Assembly (NCBI GenBank): GCA_016720395.1
Contig: JADKKR010000004.1
Coordinates: forward strand, 232,438 to 296,437
DNA length: 64,000 nt
Direction: 5' to 3'
DNA from: Geobacteraceae bacterium
GTDB taxonomy: Bacteria; Desulfobacterota; Desulfuromonadia; Geobacterales; Pseudopelobacteraceae
Shown here piece by piece: positions 41,123 through 48,738 of this stretch. Positions within the stretch are counted from its first letter, which is position 1; the number at the start of each line of letters is the position of its first letter. The notes below the pieces were generated by a model. That model did no database searches and was not told the DNA's origin. It worked only from the letters and a program-made list of their open reading frames with translations. The translations under genes and the position numbers were made by a program.

Positions 41123-43117
41123 TCAATTCGGCTGCGGCTGTGTGGCGACAAAGATGCCGGTGGCCTGATTATTATTGTCCTGCATGTTCCATTTACCTCC
41201 GACCTGCTCCGCCGCAGGCCCAAAGAAGTTTCCGCTGACCGTACCGCTCATGCCGTTGTTGGAGCTGAGCGTGCCACTGATAGCATTGACCCCGGCACCC
41301 CACGCGGCATTCAGGTTCGCGTTTGTCCAGGGATTGCCATTGTTCCTGACCATATCAAAGCTTCCGCTGAGGCTGCGTGTCGAGAAGTCGGCGAAGAGAT
41401 TGGTGGTGCCGGAGATCCTGGATACTGCGCCCGCCTCGTTGAGACTGCCCAGCACCTGGCCGTTGTAGCTTGCCCCGCCCTGAACCGGAATATTGATGCC
41501 GGGGGTCAGGCTGCCGCTGATCCAGTGGGTTTCCGTGAAATTGACCAGATCCGGTATGGTGGTCTGGCTGCTCCATTCTCCCCAGGATAAGTGGCTGTAA
41601 CTGCCCAGCAGGGTGGACGTCCCGGGCACAGGAGGCGAGCCGGGAGGCCTGAAGTCGTTGATATGTACAAGACATAAATTCACCGAGTAGTAATCGATTC
41701 TGTACTTCCACCGGCCGGGCCCGTCGTATCCGGCATCAAATATGAGCGTCAACCCCGTGTTGCTGTCGTATGTGACATCGTTCAAGTGATTCCAGAGCCA
41801 CTCCGGCGTAGTTTTATCGTCAAACATACCATACCCGGCCAGCCTTCTTTCCCACACCAAGCGGACCTTTTCAAAATCAAGTCCAATGCTGTGGAATATG
41901 TTGGCTATCCGCTCGTAAAGCTCTAGTAGTTCCTCTTGTTCCGCGGTACGAAATCTTTGCCCGGAAGAGCCTTTCATTTCTGACTCGTACAATCTTTGGG
42001 CGTTTTTGTACAACTGCATAATTTTTGCAAGATCTCTCAACGTGGTGGGCGAATAATCGGTGTCGGCAAGATCTGCCTTCCCGGCTCGCGCCCGATCCGC
42101 TTCAAGCTGTGATTTAAAGTTGAGTATCATATCGCCAAGTTGTCCTTCAGAGTCTTGCATTTCTGTAAGGATCGAAGCGTCAATGGTTTTTACATTCAGA
42201 CCTTTCAAAAGAGTTGTAAACTGACTCTGCTGGGCTTGCAGGTTTTTTACCAGTGCGATCAGTTCAGCATCTGTCGGGTTCTTTTCCAGAAGTGCGGTGA
42301 CTCTTACCATGGCTTCAGACAGAGCTTGTACATTTCCGTTCACGACGTCCTGTGATGAGGCAAACCAGTCCTGACTCAGACCGGTACCGGCTGAAACCTC
42401 TCTTAGTATGTTATCCAGGCTTTCTTTGCTGCTCTTCAGCTCAGCTTTGAGCACCTCGACTTCAGGCTTGATTGAGGCAGTCGGGGCACGAAACTCTACC
42501 TTCATGATTTTCGAGATTTCCGACTGAAAGCCCTGTGACACAGCTTTTGTAGCTGCAAGCGACTTCATGTAGCCTGCTACCTGGGACTTCTCCGCCGGAG
42601 ATGTCCCAGGGTCTGCAAGAGCTTTCTCGAGCTTTTTCTGTATGGCATTCATGATAAGTGCGTCTTCTAACAGAACACCCGCTAATCTCTCGGACGTTTT
42701 TCGGAGTTCCTGTTCTTCCGCATCTGAAACACTTTCTTTATTGGAAAGGGCCTTGAATGCATCCTGCAGTTTCTTGAAATTCTCAGCTTCATTCTCCCTC
42801 ATCTGAAAGAGGGTATCCTGAATTTCTCCCAGTTGGATGGTATCGCCCAGTTTGCCAAGCTCTGCTTGCAACTTTGTCTGTTCACGGTCTATATCAATTT
42901 CTATTTTTTCTGTTCTACCCCCGGTTTTCACAACAAGCTCCTCACCTTCATGCACGGTGATGTGCTCCCTGCTTTCCCTGATGAGAATCTCAGCCTGCCC
43001 TCGCAGGACTTGTATCCGGTCTTCTGAAGGATTGCTCAAGACCGAGATATTCGTGGCCAGGGCAGTGCCGGCACTGCAGCAGAGCAGGAAAATAATTGAC
43101 ATCAGCAATCTGGTCAT
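41123..43117 (-). CDS. Secreted coiled-coil protein with TbpB-like C-terminal barrel, candidate Slam substrate
   Basis: This 664-residue protein has a signal peptide (about 1-21), then a FecR-like beta segment ('LSNPSEDRIQVLRGQAEILIRESREHITVHEGEELVVKTGG'). A long helical, probably coiled-coil region spans about 75-430. The C-terminal domain (about 520-660) is rich in short Gly/Ser/Asn beta strands: 'SLNEAGAVSRISGTTNLFADFSTRSLSGSFDM', 'NAISGTLSSNNGMSGTVSGNFFGPAAEQVGGKWNM'. The 'SGNFFGPxAEQVGGxW' ending is characteristic of the small TbpB-like barrels recognised by Slam. No clear lipobox is seen, so it may be released rather than anchored. Ligand unknown. Confidence 0.7.
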   Translation of the reverse strand: MTRLLMSIIFLLCCSAGTALATNISVLSNPSEDRIQVLRGQAEILIRESREHITVHEGEELVVKTGGRTEKIEIDIDREQTKLQAELGKLGDTIQLGEIQDTLFQMRENEAENFKKLQDAFKALSNKESVSDAEEQELRKTSERLAGVLLEDALIMNAIQKKLEKALADPGTSPAEKSQVAGYMKSLAATKAVSQGFQSEISKIMKVEFRAPTASIKPEVEVLKAELKSSKESLDNILREVSAGTGLSQDWFASSQDVVNGNVQALSEAMVRVTALLEKNPTDAELIALVKNLQAQQSQFTTLLKGLNVKTIDASILTEMQDSEGQLGDMILNFKSQLEADRARAGKADLADTDYSPTTLRDLAKIMQLYKNAQRLYESEMKGSSGQRFRTAEQEELLELYERIANIFHSIGLDFEKVRLVWERRLAGYGMFDDKTTPEWLWNHLNDVTYDSNTGLTLIFDAGYDGPGRWKYRIDYYSVNLCLVHINDFRPPGSPPVPGTSTLLGSYSHLSWGEWSSQTTIPDLVNFTETHWISGSLTPGINIPVQGGASYNGQVLGSLNEAGAVSRISGTTNLFADFSTRSLSGSFDMVRNNGNPWTNANLNAAWGAGVNAISGTLSSNNGMSGTVSGNFFGPAAEQVGGKWNMQDNNNQATGIFVATQPQPN

Positions 43118-43268
43118 ATGGTCTTCCTTTTAATATTTTATACATTTCGTACCAGCATCCGGTGGATAGCTAAGATGTATACGCAATAATTTTTTAATGA
43201 ACAAGGAATTGCTTGCATACTTCCGGAGAGGATCTTTCCGGTCCCCCTGCAAATATTGGAAAATAGAA

Positions 43269-43301
43269 AAGCCCCAATGACCGGGGAGGTCAATGGGGCT
43301 T
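43269..43301 (-). terminator. Terminator of triheme cytochrome gene
   Basis: AAGCCCCATTGACC / GGTCATTGGGGCTT stem (one mismatch) followed on the minus strand by TTCTATTTT, 31 bases after the cytochrome stop. It separates the cytochrome from the secreted coiled-coil gene. Confidence 0.8.
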
Positions 43302-43331
43302 GAGGAGATGTAACGCTTGCAGCTTTGTGGT

Positions 43332-43598
43332 TTATTTGTGGCAGTCTTTACAAGAGGTCGGCCCTTTTTTCATCTCTACGTGGCATTGTTTGCATCCTTT
43401 TTTGTGGGCGAAATCTTTACCAAATCCCTCGATTTTCCCTCCTTCGGCTTTGGCGTGGCATTTTGTGCAATCCTTCAGTGCCTCCGAATGGGCCTTGTGA
43501 TTGAATTTCACACCCTTTTTCATATCGATGACGTCTGCGGCAAAAGCGGTACCTGCAAAAGCTACGAGTGCTGCCATGGTGATAATTGATCTTTTCAT
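43332..43598 (-). CDS. Triheme cytochrome c7 (PpcA family)
   Basis: The 88 residues comprise a signal peptide ('MKRSIITMAALVAFAGTAFA') and a mature domain of about 68 residues with three heme sites: CTKCH, CKQCH and CKDCH, plus distal His residues in 'FNHKAHSEALKDC' and 'FAHKKGC'. This matches PpcA-type c7 cytochromes, soluble periplasmic electron carriers between inner-membrane quinol oxidases and outer-membrane conduits in metal-reducing Geobacteraceae. The ATG at 43598 has AAAGGAG upstream. It has its own terminator, so it is a single-gene unit. The protein encoded at 36931-37228 is a second, more divergent member. Confidence 0.95.
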   Translation of the reverse strand: MKRSIITMAALVAFAGTAFAADVIDMKKGVKFNHKAHSEALKDCTKCHAKAEGGKIEGFGKDFAHKKGCKQCHVEMKKGPTSCKDCHK

Positions 43599-43604
43599 CT
43601 CCAT

Positions 43605-43885
43605 CTCCTTTTTGGGTAAGTTCTGCCTGATAGGCAGTTGAATATTCTGGGGCTGCCGTGATGCAATAATTCATCACATCAACTGCCGTATGCATCAATA
43701 CGTGCTTTAATCACCGTGAGGGTCTTCACAAAGACCTTCCTCGTCTTGGAATATCAACAACTCATTCAAGGCTGTTAGCCATCAGTCGCTTCAGAATTCG
43801 AGCAACCAAATCATCGAGAAGTCAAAAGTCCTGACGGGGATATTGCTGATTGAGCTTGTTACAACAGTTTACTAACGGGGATACA
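43605..43885. other. Upstream region of c7 gene, no gene seen
   Basis: About 280 bases between the cytochrome start and a small Cys-rich gene. It must hold the cytochrome promoter, but no clear -35/-10 pair or operator could be picked with confidence. Confidence 0.4.
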
Positions 43886-44215
43886 TCAGGAAATATTCTG
43901 AGGAGGGATAAATATCCGGTCTATGAATCCGGGAAGCGCAAGGTGCGGTTCGTAGGGTAGTATTCTGTCCGTTAAGGTGGGGGATAAAACTTTCAACAGC
44001 GTCGATGTAATGATCTGCTCGGCACAGCAGCAGGTTGTCTCACAATTATCATTATCATTATTATGATTTACCGGGCATTCATCAGATTGGCCGGATGTAA
44101 ATTCTATCGCTGTATCCTGATGGGCAAGCTCGCCAAGAGATGAACATGGATGAGCCAGGCATAGGACCGGAAGCAGAAGATATATCAAGATTAAGATTAG
44201 AGATGTAATTTTCAT
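43886..44215 (-). CDS. Small secreted Cys/His/Asp-rich protein
   Basis: About 109 residues with a hydrophobic signal sequence ('LILILIYLLLPVLCLAHPCSS') and a hydrophilic part containing 'DECPVNHNNDNDNCETTCCCAEQI'. The cysteine cluster with neighbouring Asp and His could bind a soft metal. Starts at 44215 or 44233 are possible; both lack a strong ribosome site. I do not recognise a named family, and no efflux or regulator gene lies next to it. Confidence 0.55.
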   Translation of the reverse strand: MKITSLILILIYLLLPVLCLAHPCSSLGELAHQDTAIEFTSGQSDECPVNHNNDNDNCETTCCCAEQIITSTLLKVLSPTLTDRILPYEPHLALPGFIDRIFIPPQNIS

Positions 44216-44321
44216 AATTTTCACAATTACCATTAAGTTTCGGCTTTATACATCATGTGTCGAAAGATTGTCAACAAGAGCTGAAACAACATGGTTTGAA
44301 TACCACCCGGTGCCTTTCTCC

Positions 44322-44350
44322 TTGACAAAAAACCCCGGAGGCGTTAGAAA
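44322..44350 (+). promoter_or_regulatory. Sigma-70-type promoter of tRNA-Pro
   Basis: TTGACA (44322-44327) and TAGAAA (44345-44350) are separated by 17 bases and lie ten bases before the tRNA 5' end. Confidence 0.75.
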
Positions 44351-44360
44351 AAGCACTCTT

Positions 44361-44437
44361 CGGGATGTAGCGCAGCCTGGTAGCGCACCTGCTTCGGGAG
44401 CAGGGGGTCGCTAGTTCGAATCTAGTCATCCCGACCA
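44361..44437 (+). tRNA. tRNA-Pro (anticodon CGG)
   Basis: The 77-base cloverleaf has an acceptor stem CGGGATG/CATCCCG, a D-arm with GCGCAGCCTGGTAGCGC, anticodon stem CCTGC/GCAGG around loop TTCGGGA (anticodon CGG), and a T-arm with GTTCGAATC. CCA is encoded. No integrase gene or duplicated 3' end is visible nearby. Confidence 0.97.
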
Positions 44438-44445
44438 TACATTAC

Positions 44446-44480
44446 AGGCACTTACAGCGATTGCTGAAAGTGCCTTTTTG
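44446..44480 (+). terminator. Terminator after tRNA-Pro
   Basis: GGCACTTACAGC / GCTGAAAGTGCC hairpin followed by TTTTTG, nine bases after the tRNA CCA end. Confidence 0.85.
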
Positions 44481-44605
44481 TTTGTTTGTGTGAAAGTTGT
44501 ACTTTTTATCGTCGTGACCATTCCTGATACCTACTCGAATTTCGGGAGACTGTGACACATCAGGCATTATTCCTTGGGCAGATGACCTTTGGACAAAGGA
44601 GTTAC

Positions 44606-44764
44606 ATGTTAGAGCCATTACTGGGTGAACTCGCGGAATCATTAAATGCCCATGACAGGACTGTCAAGGTTGCCTTTATGCTCTATGAGATTTTGAATAA
44701 GTCTGGGTACGATGATGAAGAGATTGCAGAGGTAGCAAACGCTATGGTGGACATTGTAAGCTGA
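44606..44764 (+). CDS. Small hypothetical protein (52 aa)
   Basis: From the ATG at 44606 (AAAGGAG eight bases upstream): 'MLEPLLGELAESLNAHDRTVKVAFMLYEILNKSGYDDEEIAEVANAMVDIVS'-type helical sequence, acidic and without membrane segments. It looks like a compact three-helix protein, but no family is recognised. It stops just ahead of the M48 protease gene on the same strand, so the two may be co-transcribed. Confidence 0.55.
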   Translation: MLEPLLGELAESLNAHDRTVKVAFMLYEILNKSGYDDEEIAEVANAMVDIVS

Positions 44765-44838
44765 TGCCTCATAGAACCTCTTGCATACAACCTGGGCCTG
44801 ACTTTAAGGCACTGAGAATGAAAGGACGTGAGAGAATC

Positions 44839-45675
44839 ATGCCGAGTTATTTTGCTCTATGGATTTGTTTCGTTCTATTGCTGTCCGGTTGTGAAAATAC
44901 TGATGTTATGACCGCTCTTGATGCGGGGAGGGATGCAGTCAAAGCCATTACGCTGTCCGATCAGGGAGTCTCTGATATCGCCGCAAAATCAGCACAACTT
45001 GCAGATAAGCAACACGTAGTTGCACCACCTGATAACAAATATGCAAAAAGACTCAATGGTTTGGTGGCGCAACAATTTCAGGATGGTAATCTTAAGTTCA
45101 ACTATGCAGTCTATATCTCTCCTGAAGTCAATGCCTTTGCGATGGCCGATGGTACCATCAGGGTATATAGCGGACTAATGGATATGCTGAACGACGGCGA
45201 GTTGCGTTTTGTGATCGGGCATGAAATGGGTCATGTGGTGAAAAACCATATAAGAAAGAAAATCCAGCTTGCCTATGCTGCGAGCGCAGTCCGTAAGGGG
45301 GCCGCATCGCAGAACAGTGCTGCTGGAGAAGTAGCCCGATCTGCGGTAGGAGGTCTTGCCGAAACCCTGATGAATGCACAGTTTTCACAGCTGGAGGAAA
45401 AGGAGGCCGATGATTACGGGCTGGTCTTCCTGAAGCGGGAGAAATATTCTACGCCGGATGCGGTATCGGCTCTGAGGAAAATAGCTACATTGAGCAAAGG
45501 ACACTCCTTCCTTTCCAGTCATCCAGACCCTGAAAAACGGGCGGATCGGTTGCAAGCCCAACTGGAAGGCAGGGCATTATCAATTGAGGATAGCCAGCAA
45601 AGCCTCATCAGCAAATTAAAGGCACTTCTCGAGCGCAACTTTCCGTCCATATATCGGCTGCTGCCAATCGGGTAG
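44839..45675 (+). CDS. M48-family metalloprotease lipoprotein (LoiP/YggG-like)
   Basis: About 278 residues. The N-terminal 'MPSYFALWICFVLLLSGCEN' is a lipoprotein signal with lipobox L-L-S-G-C. The zinc-binding 'RFVIGHEMGHVVKNHIRKK' (HExxH) follows near residue 130, and the third ligand is the Glu in 'LEEKEADDYGLVFL'. Proteins of this kind are periplasmic, membrane-anchored peptidases in envelope quality control. The start is placed at 44839 because upstream ATGs would bury the signal peptide behind a charged extension. Confidence 0.88.
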   Translation: MPSYFALWICFVLLLSGCENTDVMTALDAGRDAVKAITLSDQGVSDIAAKSAQLADKQHVVAPPDNKYAKRLNGLVAQQFQDGNLKFNYAVYISPEVNAFAMADGTIRVYSGLMDMLNDGELRFVIGHEMGHVVKNHIRKKIQLAYAASAVRKGAASQNSAAGEVARSAVGGLAETLMNAQFSQLEEKEADDYGLVFLKREKYSTPDAVSALRKIATLSKGHSFLSSHPDPEKRADRLQAQLEGRALSIEDSQQSLISKLKALLERNFPSIYRLLPIG

Positions 45676-45740
45676 CAAGGCAAATTTTTGACCGGGAAGA
45701 GTCACCTGACCGAAAGGCCGGCAGGCGGCTTCAACCCCGC

Positions 45741-46151
45741 CTACACTCTGAATGTCCCATATATCACATTAGAGAAGTATCCAGCCCTGTCAGTGAGATA
45801 CACAGAGAAGGTGTAGGTATCCGGTCGATACAAAAGGTAATCTATGGAGAACGATATCGTACCAGTCGTTATACCGGTTAAGCCCGGCACCGGAGTCACC
45901 GCCCGTTCTACAACAAATCCTCTGGAGTCCACGACAGTAATTGTGATGGTATCAATGTCGCTGTATGGCGCATAGAAATCCACACTGCCATCTACGAAAC
46001 GATTCACCGTATCCTGCGTGTACTGGCTGTATGTTATGGATGGCGGGGTAATAATCGGAACAGGGATTGGTATAACAACAGAAACTTCACTTCCACAGCC
46101 GGCAAGAGCCAGCACCATCATCGATACCACCAGCAGAATTATCCGTTTCAT
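45741..46151 (-). CDS. Lipoprotein, hypothetical
   Basis: This 136-residue protein has a lipoprotein signal ('LLVVSMMVLALAGCGSE'), a proline/isoleucine linker ('VVIPIPVPIITPPS') and a C-terminal beta-rich domain ('DTITITVVDSRGFVVERAVTPVPG', 'RPDTYTFSVYLTDRAGYFSN') resembling a small Ig-like fold. AAGGAGTAACGT precedes the ATG. Function unknown. Confidence 0.75.
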   Translation of the reverse strand: MKRIILLVVSMMVLALAGCGSEVSVVIPIPVPIITPPSITYSQYTQDTVNRFVDGSVDFYAPYSDIDTITITVVDSRGFVVERAVTPVPGLTGITTGTISFSIDYLLYRPDTYTFSVYLTDRAGYFSNVIYGTFRV

Positions 46152-46434
46152 ACGTTACTCCTTCCATTCAATGTCAGTTTGTCATCACGACGATCTGATC
46201 TTTCCCTGATATTTTGCATTACCTGTGCCGCACGTATTATTTTTCATATCAGCCCGTAATAATTGAGTTTATTTGGCATGGGGTAAAGATACTCTAGATA
46301 TGTCTACCTTAAAGTGATCAATACAAACCTCAATTGAGTCTGTTTTGTTCAGGAATGAGGGCCATACCATGACTGGATTTGTAGTGCAGGCAGATGGGGA
46401 AGTCGAAGAAGGGAACGCAAGAGCAGGGTCCGAT

Positions 46435-46467
46435 GAGTGGAGAGTGGGACTTACCCACTCTCCACTC
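46435..46467. terminator. Hairpin downstream of the zinc-ribbon gene
   Basis: A perfect 14-bp stem GAGTGGAGAGTGGG / CCCACTCTCCACTC with five-base loop lies 18 bases beyond the stop of the 46485-46643 gene. No T-run on either side. Nothing else is seen in the gap 46152-46434. Confidence 0.65.
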
Positions 46468-46484
46468 GATTCATTGATAAAATT

Positions 46485-46643
46485 CTAAAGCTTGGTCGGA
46501 TTGCAGAGGTTTACTTCGCTCTTTGCCGCCCTGCCACAACTTTTGCACACATATTCCGGATCTTTGACCAGCTTCTTCACTTTCTCAAGGTCATCCTTCA
46601 TCTGGCAGATGTGTTTGTCGTGCCCTTCTCTACAATTTCCCAT
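46485..46643 (-). CDS. Small zinc-ribbon-like protein (52 aa)
   Basis: The minus strand from ATG 46643 reads 'MGNCREGHDKHICQMKDDLE' then a helix 'KVKKLVKDPEYV', 'CKSCGRAAKSEVNLCNPTKL' and a stop at 46485. GGGAGG lies upstream. The pairs C-x2-C and a later Cys, with Cys/His near the N-terminus ('CREGHDKHIC'), suggest a metal-binding protein. Function unknown. The gene is short and easily missed. Confidence 0.7.
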   Translation of the reverse strand: MGNCREGHDKHICQMKDDLEKVKKLVKDPEYVCKSCGRAAKSEVNLCNPTKL

Positions 46644-46759
46644 TGGCTTATCCTCCCGTTTTGTTTTACTAAATAGTTTATCTTTTTGGTCTGGATTGTC
46701 AAGCGTGGTGAACAGCTGGAGTTGTTCGGTCAGTCTCTGCGGTATCCGCTTGAAAAAGA

Positions 46760-47887
46760 CTATTTCTTTTTGTCCGTAATGCCAAAGAGCCCCTTGAACC
46801 CCTTTTCCCCGATTCCCATGATCCCCTTGCCCACATTCGAGACACTCGGAACACCGATCTTCGACGAGAGGGCCGTGGCAACCTGATCTACCAGCGACTG
46901 TTGGGCCGAGAAGCGCGGATTGTCGAGGCTGCCGTTGACGGTGAAGGGGACCGACACCTGATCCTGGTTATCCGACAGAAATGCCAGCAGCGCCCAGGCC
47001 GGCACCCCCAGCAGCGTGCCCCTGGCGCTGGCATGATCGAAGGTCAGCCCTTTCAGGGAGATTGAGCCGGGGGCATTCAGGATGCGCCTGCTGATGGTAA
47101 TCGAGCAGGTGGCGGAAAGAGAGCCGGCTGTTACATCCAGATCGCCCTGTTTAAGGAAATAGGGACGGTAGGGAATGATGTTCAGCCCGGTCAGGTTCAG
47201 CTTGAGACGGCTTTCGAAACCTTTGGGGGCGATTTCCCCGGTGATCAGCAACTGTCCGCCCGCTTTGCCGATCACTTCAAGCCGCACCGGCATTGCCTGC
47301 TCCGCTGCCGGGACGGTAAATGCCCCTGCGGAGAAGGACAGCTCCTGCAGGCTTGTCAGATGATAGCGCTCGCGAGGATTACTCACACCTATGCCCCCCT
47401 TGCGGGCGATCTGCCAGTCCAGGAGATCGACAGCCCCGTGGTTGATGCGGAGAGCGTTTATGCGCACCGGCATGGCGGCGGCCGAAGATCCGCGGGGGGC
47501 AGCAGGACGCGCCGCCAGGATTCTGGCAAAGGAGCCGTCCGGTTGGATTTCAAGCAGCAGGTAGGGTTTCTCCAGCAGGATCTCGCTGATGTCGATGCGC
47601 CCGCTAAAGAGCGAGAGGAGGCTGGGGCGGATAACGATACGTTCACAGGCCAGGCGCTCGGCAAACGGCCCGGACCCGTGGCGCGCGATCCGGACCTGAT
47701 CGAGTTCGATACGGTTCCAGCGAACAATGACCTTCCCCACGCTGGTATCAGGGCCGATGATGGTCTTGAGCCGGGCCTGAACCAGGCCTGTCAGGCGGGC
47801 ATATGCCAGCCAGACGCCGAGACAGGCAACCAGCACCAGCACAAGGAGAATTTTACCGATATGTCGTGCTGCTCCGGGAAATTTCAT
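46760..47887 (-). CDS. AsmA-like/DUF748 envelope protein
   Basis: This 375-residue protein has one N-terminal membrane anchor (about 12-30, 'ILLVLVLVACLGVWLAY') and an extended beta-rich periplasmic part typical of AsmA/DUF748 proteins: 'LKTIIGPDTSVGKVIVRWNRIELDQVRI', 'RPSLLSLFSGRIDISEILLEKPYLLLE', 'VPFTVNGSLDNPRFSAQQ'. AsmA-type proteins form periplasmic lipid-conducting bridges. It lies beside mlaA, a phospholipid-trafficking gene, on the same strand, which supports a role in moving lipid between membranes. Confidence 0.75.
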   Translation of the reverse strand: MKFPGAARHIGKILLVLVLVACLGVWLAYARLTGLVQARLKTIIGPDTSVGKVIVRWNRIELDQVRIARHGSGPFAERLACERIVIRPSLLSLFSGRIDISEILLEKPYLLLEIQPDGSFARILAARPAAPRGSSAAAMPVRINALRINHGAVDLLDWQIARKGGIGVSNPRERYHLTSLQELSFSAGAFTVPAAEQAMPVRLEVIGKAGGQLLITGEIAPKGFESRLKLNLTGLNIIPYRPYFLKQGDLDVTAGSLSATCSITISRRILNAPGSISLKGLTFDHASARGTLLGVPAWALLAFLSDNQDQVSVPFTVNGSLDNPRFSAQQSLVDQVATALSSKIGVPSVSNVGKGIMGIGEKGFKGLFGITDKKK

Positions 47888-47936
47888 GGCGCCTTATGTT
47901 ACCAACCAGCGGATGATGTGTCATCACTGCAGCGTG

Positions 47937-48725
47937 TCACAGCTTGGGAAGCGGCCGGCCTGATTCGATCTCCCGCTTCTCATGGTAGATGAAGCGCACC
48001 ATGTAGTATTCGAAGGGGTAGCCGCTCTCATAATAGCGGAAACTCTGCTGATGGCGCGTGTCGATGACTCCCAGGGCCGTCACCGCCGAATCCAGGGCGA
48101 AACTTTGGCCGGTGTGTGCAAACGGATCGACCAGCGTGTACAGGCCGTAATAGATGCTGCTATCCACAATGAGGCCGCCCGTGTCGCGCACGGACGACGG
48201 ACCGAAGACCGGTAGCACCAGATAGGGGCCGGAGTCCGCACCCCAGTAGCCGAGGGTCTTGCCGAAATCCTGGCTATGCCGCTTCAGGCCGAAGCTGGTT
48301 GCCGGGTCGAACAGGCCGCCAAGCCCCAGGGTACTGTTCGTCACGAAGCGGCCGAGCGTCGTCACGGACTCCTTTCCCTTCAACTGGAACAGGCTGTTGG
48401 TAAGGTTGCGGACCTCTCCGATATTGTTGTAGAAATTGGAGACCCGCTCCTGGACGAACACCGGGGCAACAGACTCGTAGCCGCTCACCAGGGGGAGGAA
48501 GATGTATTTGTCGAAGTAGTAGTTGAAGCGGTATACGTCACGGTTGAAGCCTTCCCATGGGTCTGAGACCTCGGCGAAGTTCTGATCCCTGAACTCGCTG
48601 ATCGAATGCCTCGCCGGGACCTCCGCCTGGTTGTTGACGGTACGTGTAGCGGCACACCCGGCAAGGGACAGCCAGAGCAGAAGGGCTAGGAATAGTGTGC
48701 TGGTATGGTATCGGGCAACAGTCAT
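47937..48725 (-). CDS. mlaA: MlaA/VacJ-family outer-membrane lipoprotein
   Basis: This 262-residue lipoprotein (signal ending 'LLLWLSLAGCAATR') has the MlaA core: 'DPWEGFNRDVYRFNYYFDKYIFLPLVSGYE', 'FVQERVSNFYNNIGEVRNLTNSLFQLK', 'DFGKTLGYWGADSGPYLVLPVFGPSSVRDTGGLIVD'. MlaA forms a ring in the outer membrane that removes mislocalised phospholipids from the outer leaflet and passes them to the Mla system. The start at 48725 has AAGGAGGGAGACACG upstream. No mlaBCDEF genes are in the window; the hydrolase upstream is 13 bases away. Confidence 0.93.
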   Translation of the reverse strand: MTVARYHTSTLFLALLLWLSLAGCAATRTVNNQAEVPARHSISEFRDQNFAEVSDPWEGFNRDVYRFNYYFDKYIFLPLVSGYESVAPVFVQERVSNFYNNIGEVRNLTNSLFQLKGKESVTTLGRFVTNSTLGLGGLFDPATSFGLKRHSQDFGKTLGYWGADSGPYLVLPVFGPSSVRDTGGLIVDSSIYYGLYTLVDPFAHTGQSFALDSAVTALGVIDTRHQQSFRYYESGYPFEYYMVRFIYHEKREIESGRPLPKL

Positions 48726-48738
48726 CGTGTCTCCCTCC

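Noticed and set aside
44361..44480. tRNA-Pro as attachment site of a genomic island
   Set aside because: No integrase gene and no duplicated tRNA 3' end were found in the following sequence.
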